35,727 nt of DNA from Cymbomonas tetramitiformis (lineage: Eukaryota; Chlorophyta; Pyramimonadophyceae; Pyramimonadales; Pyramimonadaceae). Below, piece by piece: positions 1 through 9,738 of this stretch. The stretch lies in contig LGRX02035419.1 of the NCBI GenBank assembly GCA_001247695.2, positions 1 to 35,727 of the forward strand, given 5' to 3'. How positions within the stretch are numbered: the first letter of the stretch is position 1; each line of letters begins with the position of its first letter. A model generated the notes under the pieces. That model had not been told where the DNA came from, did not search any database, and saw nothing but the letters and a program-made list of their open reading frames with translations. The position numbers and the translations under genes were made by a program.

Positions 1-1
1 C

Positions 2-433
2 CCGGTGTGTCGCTCGTTACGACAATGGTTGGTGGTGCCGGTGCCGAAGGACGGAAAATGTTTCATCTGGGCCTTGGCGATGGCTGTCTACGGCACTCGG
101 GATATGACTCGTGGAGCCGTGGCGGTGATAGCGGCTCGCATTGCCTGGGGTCATACGCAGACCGGCATCCGGCACGAGCAACAACGCCAACTGTGCGAAG
201 AATACAATTGTCACTGGGGATACTTGACGGGCAGCACACTGAGGATCTACTCGGAATGTAGATATGAGAATGTCCTCCCGCTGAGCCTCAGCACACGTTG
301 TCACGTAGACCTAGTACAATTTAGAGGGAAGCGACCCTCCTTGTGTAGGATTTCCGAGCTACGTTCAATCGGGATCTCGGTACAGTACACCTGCTCAACG
401 GATGTTGAAGCTTCCATCGATCTAACCATCTAA
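2..433 (+). CDS. 3' part of an OTU-like ORF (partial at window edge)
   Basis: The frame is open from the first base, so the true start lies left of the window; it stops at 431-433. Near its beginning it reads VPVPKDGKCFIWALA. This resembles the catalytic box of OTU-family cysteine proteases (Asp-Gly-x-Cys followed by aromatic and Ala/Leu positions), where the Cys would be the nucleophile. I cannot find a convincing partner His near the C-terminus. The last ~40 residues look like non-conserved tail, so the gene may be broken or the match may be chance. It lies upstream of, and in the same direction as, two MYND genes, with about 250 bases between. Seen: the motif and open frame. Inferred: family. 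Confidence 0.35.
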   Translation, partial: PVCRSLRQWLVVPVPKDGKCFIWALAMAVYGTRDMTRGAVAVIAARIAWGHTQTGIRHEQQRQLCEEYNCHWGYLTGSTLRIYSECRYENVLPLSLSTRCHVDLVQFRGKRPSLCRISELRSIGISVQYTCSTDVEASIDLTI

Positions 434-502
434 TCATCGTAAGCTTCTTGTTATATGGAATGTTATATGCTGGCGTGAAGCGATTCCAGAAGCTACTTGT
501 TG

Positions 503-558
503 CCAATCCCTTTGGGGACCCTTGTGGGGATCCCAAGTTCCCAATCCTTTTGGGGACC
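503..558. repeat. two 18-bp direct repeats upstream of the first MYND gene
   Basis: CCAATCCCTTTGGGGACC (503-520) recurs with one change at 541-558. Each copy contains an imperfect palindrome (CC...GG). They lie about 125-180 bases before the ATG of the first MYND gene and could be promoter elements. No other evidence of function is visible, and no gene is visible in 434-683. Confidence 0.5.
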
Positions 559-683
559 ACTCGAGGGCACCTTGCGTTTACCGATTAACCGCTCGCTGCC
601 TTGTGCCCGCCGGTACACTTCGTGTTAGTGCATTCCAGCTCCCTATGTCATGGTGATGGTCCGTGCACGGGGCATATGTCGGG

Positions 684-1445
684 ATGCAGGTCGAGTATCA
701 CACATACCTCGGTAGAGTGGGCTTGCATCGTTGGCAACTCATAAAACTGTGGGGACAAGAGGGTAGAGCCCAGCAGGGCTTTTGGCCAGAGAGTGATTCC
801 GACAGCTTCGGGGAGCACGCCCTTGCACTGTTGAATGACGTCTACGGTGAGAGTCGGCTACAGCATGCTCGGTATGCCATGGTCGGCGAGTGTCCTCTGA
901 CACCGGGAGCAAGCTACTTCGAGGTTGCTGGGGTGCCCCGTCCGGGTTGGGCGGTCCCTGAGTTTGGCGAAGGCTTGCTGCGTATACGTGTGTACACCAC
1001 CCCCGTGGACGGCGGTGACTGCCATGGATGGTGGGGTGAGGTAGTGCTCGTCCGTGGTCCGTGGGCACACCCATGCCTTCACTACACTAACGCTTTCCAG
1101 TCGTTTTTCGTTACCAGTTTGCACCGTGAACTCACGGATGCCCCCACCGTTGCCAGCCCCCCTGCGGTTGGGGCTGTCTCGAGGGTATTGACACCCACCC
1201 AGCTTGGGGAACGTGTGGACGACGTGAATACTGTGTACTCCGCCTTCATAGCATGGCGTGGCTACGTCCGTCTTGTATGCTGTGCCATGTGCGGCCTGCT
1301 GGCTGCTAATCGAAAGTGGTGCCCGTGCCGCCGTGTAGCGTACTGCGGCCCTAGCTGCCAGCGTGCTCACTGGAGAAGCCACAAGCCAGAGTGTGCGTGG
1401 AAGACGACGGCCGACAATAGCCAGGGAACTCGACCGGGCCTTTAG
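684..1445 (+). CDS. MYND zinc-finger protein (single finger)
   Basis: About 253 residues from the ATG at 684. An in-frame stop at 654-656 leaves this as the first ATG. The C-terminus holds a MYND-type zinc finger at roughly residues 199-237. It has Cys pairs (CCAMC, then CPC), the core YCGPSCQRAHW, and the closing HKPEC, which gives the Cys/His pattern that binds two zinc ions in this family. MYND fingers mediate protein-protein contacts, often with PxLxP peptides, and are frequent in transcriptional or chromatin factors. The N-terminal ~190 residues match nothing I recognise. There is no SET domain, so a methyltransferase role is unsupported. The finger is nearly identical to the second finger of the next gene, pointing to duplication. 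No intron is needed. Confidence 0.8.
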   Translation: MQVEYHTYLGRVGLHRWQLIKLWGQEGRAQQGFWPESDSDSFGEHALALLNDVYGESRLQHARYAMVGECPLTPGASYFEVAGVPRPGWAVPEFGEGLLRIRVYTTPVDGGDCHGWWGEVVLVRGPWAHPCLHYTNAFQSFFVTSLHRELTDAPTVASPPAVGAVSRVLTPTQLGERVDDVNTVYSAFIAWRGYVRLVCCAMCGLLAANRKWCPCRRVAYCGPSCQRAHWRSHKPECAWKTTADNSQGTRPGL

Positions 1446-1485
1446 AGCAGCAGACTGGCATCTTACCACTTAGGAGGACCGCCCC

Positions 1486-1620
1486 CTATCTAGCTGTAAC
1501 AAAACACTTTTATATGAAGATAGTAATCTCCATTTGCCTGGTGGCCGTGTGCTGCCTACTCCATGATGTTCCGGTAGCGATGGATTGATGTCTTGCGTGA
1601 TTCGTAATATCCCTGTGCAC
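1486..1620. repeat. 3'-flank repeat shared by both MYND genes, copy 1
   Basis: Starting at CCTATCTAGCTGTAAC, about 135 bases match the flank of the second MYND gene (3065-3200) with scattered substitutions and small indels. With the shared C-terminal finger coding (about 1265-1400 versus 2843-2975), this shows the duplicated unit ran from the last finger exon through the 3' flank. The rest of 1446-1730 shows no further gene. Confidence 0.8.
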
Positions 1621-1730
1621 ACGGATGTGATGGTTTTGCGGTGATAAAACTTCGTTATGATAAAACTTCGGACCCGCTGTATTGCATTGAATTTACCCGC
1701 TCGCGCTGGGGTGTGATGTAGGATCTGTGC

Positions 1731-2996
1731 ATGATCTCCGCGATTGCATCCAATTCGGACGGCACACGCCTTTGGGTTGATATGACAACATACTTGCAGC
1801 GAGTCGGCCGAACGTTCGTCAGAATCCGCCGAATGCGCCTTGCACGTGGCGCGGTGGGGAACCACATGACACTCCTGTTTCACGGACACACGTGGTTGGA
1901 CAACGGACACACGTGGTTGGACACACGTGGGATGCCAATTAACAGATGGGGGCTTCTGCGCACACAAAACGCAGCCCTAGAAACTGCGGAGAGGTACCTG
2001 TTGAACGTCCCGCCTAGGTTGGGACCTGATAACGCCGCGCGCCTTATGTTGGGACAGCGTGTGGGCACGGTGTGTTCTCGCGAGGGGCTCCTCCCATGTC
2101 GGCAAGGGTTGTTCCTGGCCCTTGTGCTGACCACGGTGCGCACGATATTCCGGTTTGTACACGATTGGCGCATGCAGGGTGAGAGATATGGAAACATCAT
2201 TGTGTGCGGTGTGTTGTACCCTCGGTGGTCGCGCGAAAGTTGGAAAACCGGTCATTTCCCTTCGGTTACTGTCATGGAGTTCGTGGGGTGTCTTCCAGGG
2301 GGGGGTGGTTTGGAAGGTGCGGGGGAGATCCTCGTGTTGTCGGATACCTCGGGGAACCCGTTCGAACCGGTAATGGTAAGCACGGGATGCAATGTTTCGC
2401 AGTTTGCACCGTTGGTGACATTTCGACTGTCGAGCGTGCGCTCGGAAAACGCGCACGGAGGAATGTATCCGTGGTACTACCGGTATGCGATGTTTCGTGC
2501 GGATGTTGGGCTTGGATCGAGGGCGGACGCGCAATCGCACGCGCACAAGTGTTGGCGCACGATACTGCACATGGAGGAAAAGTGTTCACAGCCTGCTGTG
2601 GCATCGCGCAACGGAAAGAAACGGGATCCCTGTGCGCAATGTGGGGCGGACCGGCGGGCTGTTGTCGGCGGACGGAAGTTGTACAAGTGCGGCAAGTGTC
2701 TCTCCGCGGTGTATTGCGGCGAGGAGTGTCAGAGAGCACACTGGGAATCTACCCACCACCGGGAGTGTAAGGCGCTGGCGGAAGCTCAGTGGGTTAGTTA
2801 TTCCTGGCTCTGGGCACGCGGGGAATGGTCGTCTCGTCCTTCATGCTGTGCCACGTGCGGCCAGCTGCCTGCTAATCGGAAGAGGTGCCCGTGCCGCCGT
2901 GTAGCGTACTGTGGCCCTATCTGCCAGCGTGCTCATTGGAGAAGCCACAGGCCAGAGTGCGCTGGACGTCGGAGTACGGATCTCATAGAAGCATAG
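1731..2996 (+). CDS. MYND zinc-finger protein (two fingers)
   Basis: 421 residues from the ATG at 1731, intron-free. There are two MYND fingers. The first spans about residues 301-346 (CAQC, CGKC, YCGEEC, HW, HHREC) and has the usual spacing. The second spans about 373-410 (CCATC, CPC, YCGPICQRAHW, HRPEC) and is almost the same as the finger of the upstream gene. Residues 1-290 have no family I can name. A small internal duplication gives HTWLDNGHTWLD near residue 53, from an 18-bp DNA repeat at about 1882-1920. MYND modules bind peptide partners, and two in tandem could bridge partners; that is inference. It probably arose with the neighbour by tandem duplication, and one copy then gained or lost a finger. 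Confidence 0.82.
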   Translation: MISAIASNSDGTRLWVDMTTYLQRVGRTFVRIRRMRLARGAVGNHMTLLFHGHTWLDNGHTWLDTRGMPINRWGLLRTQNAALETAERYLLNVPPRLGPDNAARLMLGQRVGTVCSREGLLPCRQGLFLALVLTTVRTIFRFVHDWRMQGERYGNIIVCGVLYPRWSRESWKTGHFPSVTVMEFVGCLPGGGGLEGAGEILVLSDTSGNPFEPVMVSTGCNVSQFAPLVTFRLSSVRSENAHGGMYPWYYRYAMFRADVGLGSRADAQSHAHKCWRTILHMEEKCSQPAVASRNGKKRDPCAQCGADRRAVVGGRKLYKCGKCLSAVYCGEECQRAHWESTHHRECKALAEAQWVSYSWLWARGEWSSRPSCCATCGQLPANRKRCPCRRVAYCGPICQRAHWRSHRPECAGRRSTDLIEA

Positions 2997-3064
2997 TAGT
3001 TACAGTCTACCATTGTGGCGTGCCGGATAGCGGACAACTCCTCTGCCAACCCCTCATCAGTGGT

Positions 3065-3200
3065 TACCTATCTAGCTCTAACCAAACACTTTTATATGAA
3101 TAATATTGATCTCCATTTGCCTGGAGGCCGTGTGCTGCCTACTCGATGATGTTCCGGGAGCGATTGATGTCTTGCGCGCATCGTAATATCACTCTGCTCA
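3065..3200. repeat. 3'-flank repeat shared by both MYND genes, copy 2
   Basis: Second copy of the flank at 1486-1620, beginning CCTATCTAGCTCTAAC. It lacks a few bases relative to copy 1 (for example around GCGATTGATG). From 3201 to about 3370 I see no gene. GCGCGGAC...GTCCGCG at about 3203-3230 can form a short hairpin. Confidence 0.75.
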
Positions 3201-3276
3201 CGCGCGGACCGTGTAGCACGTCCGCGTGCTTTGAATGCAACCGCCGTTTACAATCGGCGCTCACTCCTTTCCGTGA

Positions 3277-3957
3277 AATCACCTAGAGCTCGACGATGGG
3301 GCACGCACAAGCGAAGTATCGGCGGTAGAGGGGGCGGGGGCCGGGTTTTGTATACAGAAACGCAAACGGAAAAGTCATGAGTTTTGGCATTCAACCGTTT
3401 CCTTAGGCGCAACAAATCTCCCCGTCGGTCTTCTGGAGAATTATAGGCAGGGCATCAAGAAAGTACCGACTGGGCTCGTTTTGGCCACCGGCGCGTTTGC
3501 CCATAACGGCAAATGCCCCGAGTGGCAGGCGACGAACTACAATGTCTTACGCGATACCATATACGCGAACGCATCTGGGTTCCACGTTTTGAGGACCATG
3601 CCAGAAAGCCAGGGGAAGAACGAGGCGAAGGAGCAGGTGATCGCGCAGCTAGAGATATGGCTGAAACAAAACCTGAAAAATCACAACGTCCTAACCTGGG
3701 TTAGGCACTGCTCATCCCAGGGCAAGTGCATCGCGGATTCCCCCGACCCGGCGTCCCCATGTGAAAAGTGCGAACCCAAGATTTTACAGCACCTGACAAC
3801 CGTCTACCGCTTCGTGCAAACCAGCCAAGAACAGTCAGTTGGGGCATACCACCCTCGCGTTCCCTACCGAGAAGGAGATCGCTGCTATCAAGGCCCGGTT
3901 CCCCGAATTGTGGAAGAAGGCATGTCAGGGGACCGGCCCGAACCTGCCCGTCAATAG
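3277..3957 (+). pseudogene. unrecognised ORF, first fragment of a broken gene
   Basis: Open in this frame from the stop at 3274-3276 to 3957. No in-frame ATG occurs near its beginning, so it may start at a splice acceptor (candidates CCTTAG at about 3401-3406 or TTATAG near 3441-3446) or have lost its start. The stretch from about 3430 to 3838 looks protein-like: TGAFAHNGKCPEWQATNYNV, then a Cys-containing segment CSSQGKC...CEKCEP. After about 3840 sensible sequence moves to another frame (LGHTTLAFPTEKEIAAIKAR), which implies an indel. I do not recognise the family. Its place directly before a CACTA-type transposase suggests the accessory (non-tnp2) gene of that transposon; that is inference. 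Confidence 0.45.
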
Positions 3958-5329
3958 CGAACCGCCCCCTCCTCCAACAGCGCCAGCCCCGGCGTCACGG
4001 AGTACAGCCCTAGTTCATGTCACGAACGACGCGCCCCCACCTACTGCTGTGCGAGCCCTAGCGCCACCGAGCACTGCCCCGTCTGAAGCCGTGCAGGCCG
4101 CGGCCCCACGTCCAACAGGGCCAGCAAGGCCGGCGGTGTTTATCGGAAATGTCACACAGGAACTTCGTGCACACTGTCCATGGTTCATGGTGGACACGGT
4201 TTCCCGGACGGTACATGTGTCACCAGCCCCCCGGTACCAGGCCAATGTCAATCCCGAGTACCCGTGGATGCAGCACGTCGCAGACCTGTTGACGCTGCTG
4301 TGGCCAGCGGAAACCGGGACGTTGGCCCAGGCGCCGGCGAGTACGCTATTGCCGCCCCCTCCAGCCAGGGCGCCCCCACAGATTGCCACCGTTGATCTGG
4401 CATTCCCACCCCAAGAACCTCCCTCGATTCCCAGCTTGGTGCAGGCCGCGTCCACCGTGCAATCCTCGCAACCGACCGCCAAGGAAGGGGTCCAGCAACA
4501 GCCGCAGCGCGCCGTTGAAGCAGAAAAGCAGGGTGTCCTTGCACGGGACTGCCTGCAATCTGCCCCTCCCGCGGAACCCGCGGTGTCCCCGCTGAGCCAC
4601 GGTCCGGCGGTTTTCCAAGAGAAGCCTTCCGCGAGTGGCCCACAGGCCCCCGCTAACAACCCATCACCTGTACAGACCCCAGAGTTTGAGCGCAGCAGGA
4701 GAGTCACGATGCAGAGGAACCAAGACAGGATGAAACCTATGCTCGAAGCGGCAAGACAGTTGCAAATAAACGCCCTGAGCGCGGCCGACTCCACGCCGGC
4801 AGCAGGGCTGAAATTGCTGAGCGAAGTATCCGACGAGCGTCTTCTGGAGCACATGCAACGTCTGGCCGCGGATGGCAAGCTCCAAGCAATTACTTACAAG
4901 AACGTGCTGGAAACATTGCCGCAGCCTTACACATTCGGCGCTTACAAGCACTTGCCACCGGTGCTGGAGAAACCGATGAACTCAGCGCTCACGGTTGCCT
5001 CGAAGAAACGGGTGGCGGCCAACGCTGCCATGTCCCTCCTCCAGCAGGCAATCAGTACAAAGCGCAACGCCCCCCCTACAGTCCCTCCGCGACAGAGCAA
5101 GGCGCGGACGGCGTCTTCTGCAGGGGCCACACGCACAGCCAGCGCCCCTCCAGCCGACAGTCGCCAGGTGCAGGTGTCCGGGCAAGGCATGCCCGAGCTG
5201 ATTGAGAACATACGGCTGAAGGCCCTCGAACGCGCTAAGAAGAACCGTGTTAAGGACCTCCCCAAAGATGCTGATGTAACGAAGTGGACCAAGGACGGAG
5301 ATGAAGAAGTCCTTGGACGGGAAGTGTAA
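3797..5329 (+). pseudogene. proline/alanine-rich ORF, second fragment of the broken gene
   Basis: About 510 residues, open from after the stop at 3794-3796. It begins protein-like (AAIKARFPELWKKACQ), then has a long Pro/Ala-rich, probably disordered stretch (about 3960-4670). A charged, helix-forming region follows (about 4680-5320, with ERSRRVTMQRNQDRMKPMLE and a basic C-terminus ALERAKKNRVK). No ATG supports an independent start. Both ends behave like frame breaks: the fragment to the left enters it near 3838, and the fragment starting at 5301 continues it by a one-base shift. The long antisense ORF over 4015-4878 is a GC-bias shadow. No family recognised. Confidence 0.5.
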
Positions 5330-5816
5330 AGGGATCGCGTGGGCGGACAACGTGTACGGAGCAATGTTCGAAATGGAGCACGCGGGCGGTGTCCTCTCCG
5401 GCTCAATTGGCCGATCAGTGCATGCCCTCACCAACGACGAATGGTCAAGCGACCATGATTACTACTTCATGGTGGCGGGGCACGATGATGGCAGCCACCT
5501 CCCCGTAAAAGTAGCCGCGGTGTACATGGAGTTCGCTCCCTTCCATGCCGAGTTTGACTCTCGCCCTGAGAACAAGAATCAGCTTGCCAAGATGCACGTG
5601 CGCACCGTGCCGAATGTGCACGTTTCCGAGGAGGGGCTCGTGTACATCACCTCTACCGGAGAAGCGTTGCCTATGGACAAGCTGCCGGAGCTGCTAAAGA
5701 AGCGTTCCACGGTCCCGGATGCCTTGCGCCTCGACCTGGCGGCCGAGGCTGCTTCGAGCGGCCAACGACGACAGCCGCGGACTGCAACCAGGTGCGTGAC
5801 TCACTCTCTTTATTAG
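5301..5816 (+). pseudogene. unrecognised ORF, third fragment of the broken gene
   Basis: The frame changes around 5301-5329: the upstream ORF stops at 5327-5329 while this frame reads KSLDGKCKGIAWADNVYGAM and stays protein-like to about 5790. The segment has many aromatic and acidic residues (TNDEWSSDHDYYFMVAGHDD), as a folded globular domain would. A possible donor, CCAG|GTGCGTGAC, lies at 5788-5800, just before the stop. An ATG is present at 5301, so an independent overlapping gene is possible, but a one-base deletion in a single ancestral ORF explains it more simply. Function unknown. Confidence 0.5.
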
Positions 5817-6462
5817 TGTGTTGGCAATTCCTCGAATCAAGTCGGCCTACAGGTGTTTTAGGGTGAGAGTGGGTGGGGGGGCTGATACAAGATGTGCCCC
5901 ACGCTTTCCTTCGCAGGCGTGCAGCCGACGATGTGCGAATTTGAACCTTCACCCGAAACGAAGACATGTGCCGCGGAAGTCCGAAGAGATGCGGCGCGGC
6001 AGATCTGCGCACCTCTTAAAGCAAGCTGAGACGGCATGTTGTATACAGTGTGTAGGCAGTAGTACTGTAGTTAGTACCTGGTGGAATGCGCGCCGATGGT
6101 ACAGCCAACAAACTTATACCTGTTTATTTGTGCATGTGATGAACAATGCCGAAAGCTGCTTCGGGCCAATCACCGTAACACCGGGTATATTGTAATTGCG
6201 ATATGGTATGGGACTCCGTCTTAAGCCGTGAACACTGGTGCATAGAGCGGTGCTGGCACCTCGTGCACCTGCGTCACGGCACCTGTTGCATGTTGCATGT
6301 GTATAATACCACCATACGGCGCGCACGCACCCTGCCAGCATGTGTGCAATGCATGAATCAACTGAGTGGCCAGCGCACGCACGGCACATGGACTTGCGGT
6401 GCATGTTGATGCCTTTATTTTCGTATCCAACACCCTCCTTCCTCCATTGCTCTATTTTTCAG
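5817..6462 (+). other. intron-like or spacer segment
   Basis: There is no protein-like frame here. It lies between a donor-like CAG|GTGCGTGAC (intron from 5792) and a good acceptor, a pyrimidine run TGCTCTATTTTTCAG ending at 6462. The two flanking frames do not join in phase if exactly these sites are used, so either another donor is used or the gene is damaged. The segment contains TGCATGTTGCATG-like repeats near 6287-6300. Confidence 0.35.
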
Positions 6463-6834
6463 GGACTCTCCTTCCCCGACGACGCTGTGATTCAGGATCG
6501 CTTGAAGGCCATGGGTGCAAGCGAACGTCCGAGAGTTTCAACGTTTGGTGTGGATAATGGCTGGATCCCGCGATCTGCCCGTGGTAAGGACCAAGCTATG
6601 GCGAAGCGCGACCTGGTCAATCAGCTCGCTGGTCGTCTGCCGGACCTCGGGTACACAATTGACGACAGAGGGCGCATCAAGCCCCGGCGGGAGGCAATGC
6701 CACCCGAGGATGGCGGACGCCCTGGTACAGCTGAAGCCCCCCGACAAGCAGCCACCCGACCTGCTGCTGGTGAAGCGAGCGCCCCCTCCACCACTTGGGA
6801 TAGCAGTCACGTGTCCCGGACCAACGCCTACTAG
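6463..6834 (+). CDS. unrecognised exon-like ORF between the broken gene and the transposase
   Basis: Begins right after the acceptor at 6462 and reads GLSFPDDAVIQDRLKAMGAS, then a basic helical part and a Pro/Ala-rich tail, ending at 6832-6834. The acceptor and the onset of protein-like sequence coincide, which favours a real exon. The preceding donor phase does not fit cleanly. No recognised domain. Probably part of the same transposon-borne gene as 3277-5816. Confidence 0.4.
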   Translation, partial: GLSFPDDAVIQDRLKAMGASERPRVSTFGVDNGWIPRSARGKDQAMAKRDLVNQLAGRLPDLGYTIDDRGRIKPRREAMPPEDGGRPGTAEAPRQAATRPAAGEASAPSTTWDSSHVSRTNAY

Positions 6835-6836
6835 AC

Positions 6837-7475
6837 TTGGCGCGCCAAGCACACAGCACGTCGGACATCGTGAAAGAGAGGCAGAGCATCCGTTCCGTCT
6901 TCACCTTAGAAGACTTGCAGATGCCAACGACGACGGCGGGGAAATGGCACAAAGAGCCAGAACGGAGGTCAGACGTGCTTCTCGCACGCATGCGCCGCCT
7001 TGGAGTGGCGCTCGATGCCAGGAACAGGGTGTGCGGTGTGCCGGCACCCTACGGGGAGACTGGATCGTCTGACGTCCTCCTCAGTTGTGATGAAGGGCAG
7101 GACGTGGTGATGGAGGAACCGGACACCAGAAGCCGTACTGATCGGTGGCGTAGCGGCAACTTGGTAGGTGGCGCTGAGACAAACGGTAACCAGGTTAACC
7201 ACGACATGAGGGACCTGTTGGCGGCGGATCTCAATTGCCCACTGCAGCAGCTGCCGGAGTGCACGCTGATGTCCGGCCTGATGGCATTTGGGGAAATGTT
7301 CTGCGGATCGGTGCCCTCCCCGGCTGAGAAGGAATACTGGGAGGAGGCGAAGGAGAACCAGGACATCGTTGTGGAAGATGTCGTAGAAGCTCTGGAAAAG
7401 ACCCACCTTGTGGCGGACGAAGAAATGAATACGCCTACAGAGGATATGCTTGATCTGCCAGACTTCTTGTTTGAG
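6837..7475 (+). CDS. first supported exon of the CACTA transposase gene
   Basis: Protein-like frame with no recognised motif in its first part. The first ATG is at 6921, giving MPTTTAGKWHKEPERR. The acidic second half (VVEDVVEALEKTHLVADEEM) ends LPDFLFE at a donor, GAG|GTATGC (intron from 7476). The next exon continues in the same phase as ELAVLVDMNPEIS, so this is very likely the N-terminal part of the transposase. In CACTA tnp2-type proteins this region is poorly conserved and acidic, which agrees. An acceptor-like CACCTTAG at about 6902-6909 could mark an alternative beginning. Confidence 0.55.
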
Positions 7476-7602
7476 GTATGCAGCCCGCCCTGCCCATACT
7501 GGCACCGAAATGTTTCCCCTGTAACCCACTAACGATGCGTGAGCGTGCGTGAAGTAGTAATATGGCGGGGAGCGCTGGTGGTGTGACTGCCATTGTAAGC
7601 AG
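7476..7602 (+). other. intron in the CACTA transposase gene
   Basis: 127 bases, starting GTATGC and ending TAAGCAG. Removing it joins codons in phase 0 (LFE to ELA) across two protein-like frames and removes the stops on either side. The acceptor's pyrimidine tract is weak. Confidence 0.65.
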
Positions 7603-8060
7603 GAGTTGGCAGTGCTGGTGGATATGAATCCCGAAATCAGTATGGCGACGGAGTCCGTGCAGGACATTGTGCTGGCCCTGCAGGCTGAGCCCGACCCCGC
7701 GATTACGTTGTGTGTCACGGACGTGCCAAACCTAGCAGCAGGAAAGCAGTCGCAACCGCTGGTCACGCACGGGAAGGCGAGTCCGAACGGAGTGACCGTG
7801 CAGGAGGCCGTATGGTACTTCATGGATATGAAAAGGCGACAGAGGTGGACTGATGACCATTTCGACACCTTCCTGAAAGTCCTGAAGATGCTCCTGGGCG
7901 GCAATACTTGCAACCTGCCGGGATCGCTATGGCACATGAGACGGGCGCTCGGTGCGGAGAGCGTATGGGACTATGCGATACACGTGTGTCCCAAGTTCCA
8001 CCGCAATTTCGCATGGCAAAACGGGGAGGGAAAGCCTGGGGAAGAGGGTGCAAGAGGTAT
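7603..8060 (+). pseudogene. CACTA transposase, N-terminal conserved block
   Basis: The exon follows the acceptor at 7602. The segment DHFDTFLKVLKMLLGGN, then VWDYAIHVCPKFHRNFAW, matches the N-terminal block of plant-type tnp2/En-Spm transposases, where a short helical stretch leads to an IHxCxxxC-like zinc-binding motif. After about FAW (8010-8025) the frame drifts. The expected second Cys pair (CGVPTKRG...WC) is found in a different frame, so one base was lost or gained in the run GGCAAAACGGGGAGGG. The ORF continues to 8136 in the old frame, but that tail is not protein-like. Family assignment is from motif memory, not a search. Confidence 0.6.
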
Positions 8061-8479
8061 GCGGCGTGCCCACGAAGCGTGGGGCGGATGGCGAGCCCAC
8101 AGAGTGGTGCACGGAGGAGAGGTACGACGTTGTTAAAACGGCGCGCGGGGAGGAGTATCGTCCCAAGGAGTACTACTTCTATTTCACCGTGAAGCGGCTG
8201 GTGCGGCGCTGGATGATGGACCACGACTTTGCTAAGCAGCGTGCGAGTCCCACGGCCAGAGCTCCCGAAAACGCTTGTGTCATGAGCAGCCCGCACGGGC
8301 TACGAGTAAACGAGCACCCTAGCGTCGGTGGCAGACTACTGCGTGAGACGCCGAGTGGGAACCAGGAGAAACCAGGGGTATTACGAACTGGGATGGGCAT
8401 CGAATATGGAGAGGACGACGGGCAAGCAAAGAAGCATGACAAACAGTGCGACCCGTGCCGATGTTCTTACTCCTTGTAA
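8020..8479 (+). pseudogene. CACTA transposase, second block in a shifted frame
   Basis: In this frame a Cys pair (VCGVPTKRG...EWC) leads to TEERYD and then EYYFYFTVKRLVRRWMMDHD. This corresponds to the CPxCgxxR...yfPlipRLqrlf region that follows the IHxC motif in tnp2-type transposases. The later part (after about 8260) loses resemblance and ends at 8479. Between 8480 and 8753 no conserved block is visible, where the family normally has its first catalytic region (the D-G segment and W-P-I motif). Either an intron or decay removed it. Confidence 0.5.
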
Positions 8480-8753
8480 CGGACGAGTGCCGCGGCTGAT
8501 TGTATACGAACGTTGCCGATGGGCGATGCGAGATGGGTGAAAGGACCGCAACTGACTAGCGCGTTGCCATCGCAGGAATTGGTCCACGCGGTTCGGCGCG
8601 ATGCGAAGTGCGGACCTCCCTCCCAAGGTAGGTAGTGCGTCACGACGTGTGACAAAGCCCAACCCGCAGTCAACATCTACACGAGCGTGTGCGCACGGAG
8701 GTGTGACGCTCCAGCGCGGCTTGAAGAGATCATAGGCTATTGCGCTTGACTGC

Positions 8754-9668
8754 GTGTGCAATGGAGGGTATCCGCAGGAACGTGAGAAGATGAAGCACTG
8801 CGGTGTGATCTCGATTGCCCCTGGCCCACGTCAACACTGGAAGGACGTCGACGTGTTGCTAGAACCCATGATGGAAGAGCTGATACAACTGAGTAAGGGC
8901 CATGCCGATGCTGACCAAACCCCTTTCAGGGTGTATGACGGGTACTTCCAGGTGTGGCATGAACAGTTCAGCGTGTTCCTGATGTTATGCTACTGCGATA
9001 CGATTGCGCGTAACGACTTGGGGAAGTTCGCTCCCGTGGCGGCAAGGCGCAACGACTTCAAAAGCATCTGGGAGGCCACTAAGGGCCCTAACGGTAATGG
9101 CATGTGCTGCTTGGGCTATGCGAACCCCATCTCGCAGACATACTTGGACGAAGGGGAGGTGTTGTATGCCAATGATCCGAGTGTGTGGTTAACCAAGGAG
9201 GACCACAAGGAACTGGTGAGGCTGACCGCGGAGGATGGTGTGGATCCGATGCGAACCGGCCGATATGCAGCCGGGCCGTTAGAGCAGCGGGACTACTTTG
9301 ACCCCATCTACGGGTACGTGCTGCCGTTCATGCACATGATGTGTTACGGCGTCATCAAGAAGTTCCTGAAAATGCTGCGAAACAAGGTGAACAATTGCTC
9401 AAACACGTGCTATTTCTCACCCATGCAACTGAAGCAGTTGCAGGCCAACGGAAAGGGACTGACCGCGCCGCATGACATGCACCGGGAGTACCAGGACTTC
9501 GTGCAATACGCGGGTGAGCACCCGGATCTAACCACGGATACCGACACCCATCACCTTGCATGTGCCTTGTTTAGTAGGAACGGGCGTGGCAGATGCACCA
9601 ACCTTATTCCCCCGGTCCGCGTGCAACCATGTTTGTGTGCACCGGCAGGGAATGGCCACACCTACTAA
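8754..9668 (+). pseudogene. CACTA transposase, Transposase_21-like core
   Basis: The clearest block. The ATG at 8790 begins MKHCGVISIAPGPRQHWKD, followed by DVLLEPMMEELIQLSKG. This is the GLIPGPxxPxxxDxxLxPLxxEL signature of En/Spm (tnp2) transposases. YCDTIARNDLGKF fits the catalytic Asp region (DxPAxxxLxG), CCLGYANP the following Cys pair, and FDPIYGYVLPFMHMMCYGVIKKF the D-x-M-H-x-x-x-x-G-V motif. The last ~60 residues before the stop at 9666-9668 are less conserved. The catalytic role in the family is cut-and-paste DNA transposition in the nucleus. Here the gene is frameshifted upstream and followed by a hairpin insertion, so it should be inactive. Confidence 0.75.
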
Positions 9669-9738
9669 CCGTAGGGATGAATGCTACTACAACCAGGTAC
9701 ATATGTATGCACTGTTGTTAGTTTGTTGGTGTCTGACA

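Noticed and set aside
4015..4878. 287-residue ORF on the minus strand
   Set aside because: Lies fully antisense to the proline-rich ORF; Cys/Ser/Gly-rich composition is the mirror of Pro/Ala codons in GC-rich DNA.
6969..7937. 322-residue minus-strand ORF
   Set aside because: Crosses the supported intron and exons of the plus-strand transposase and has no recognisable motif.
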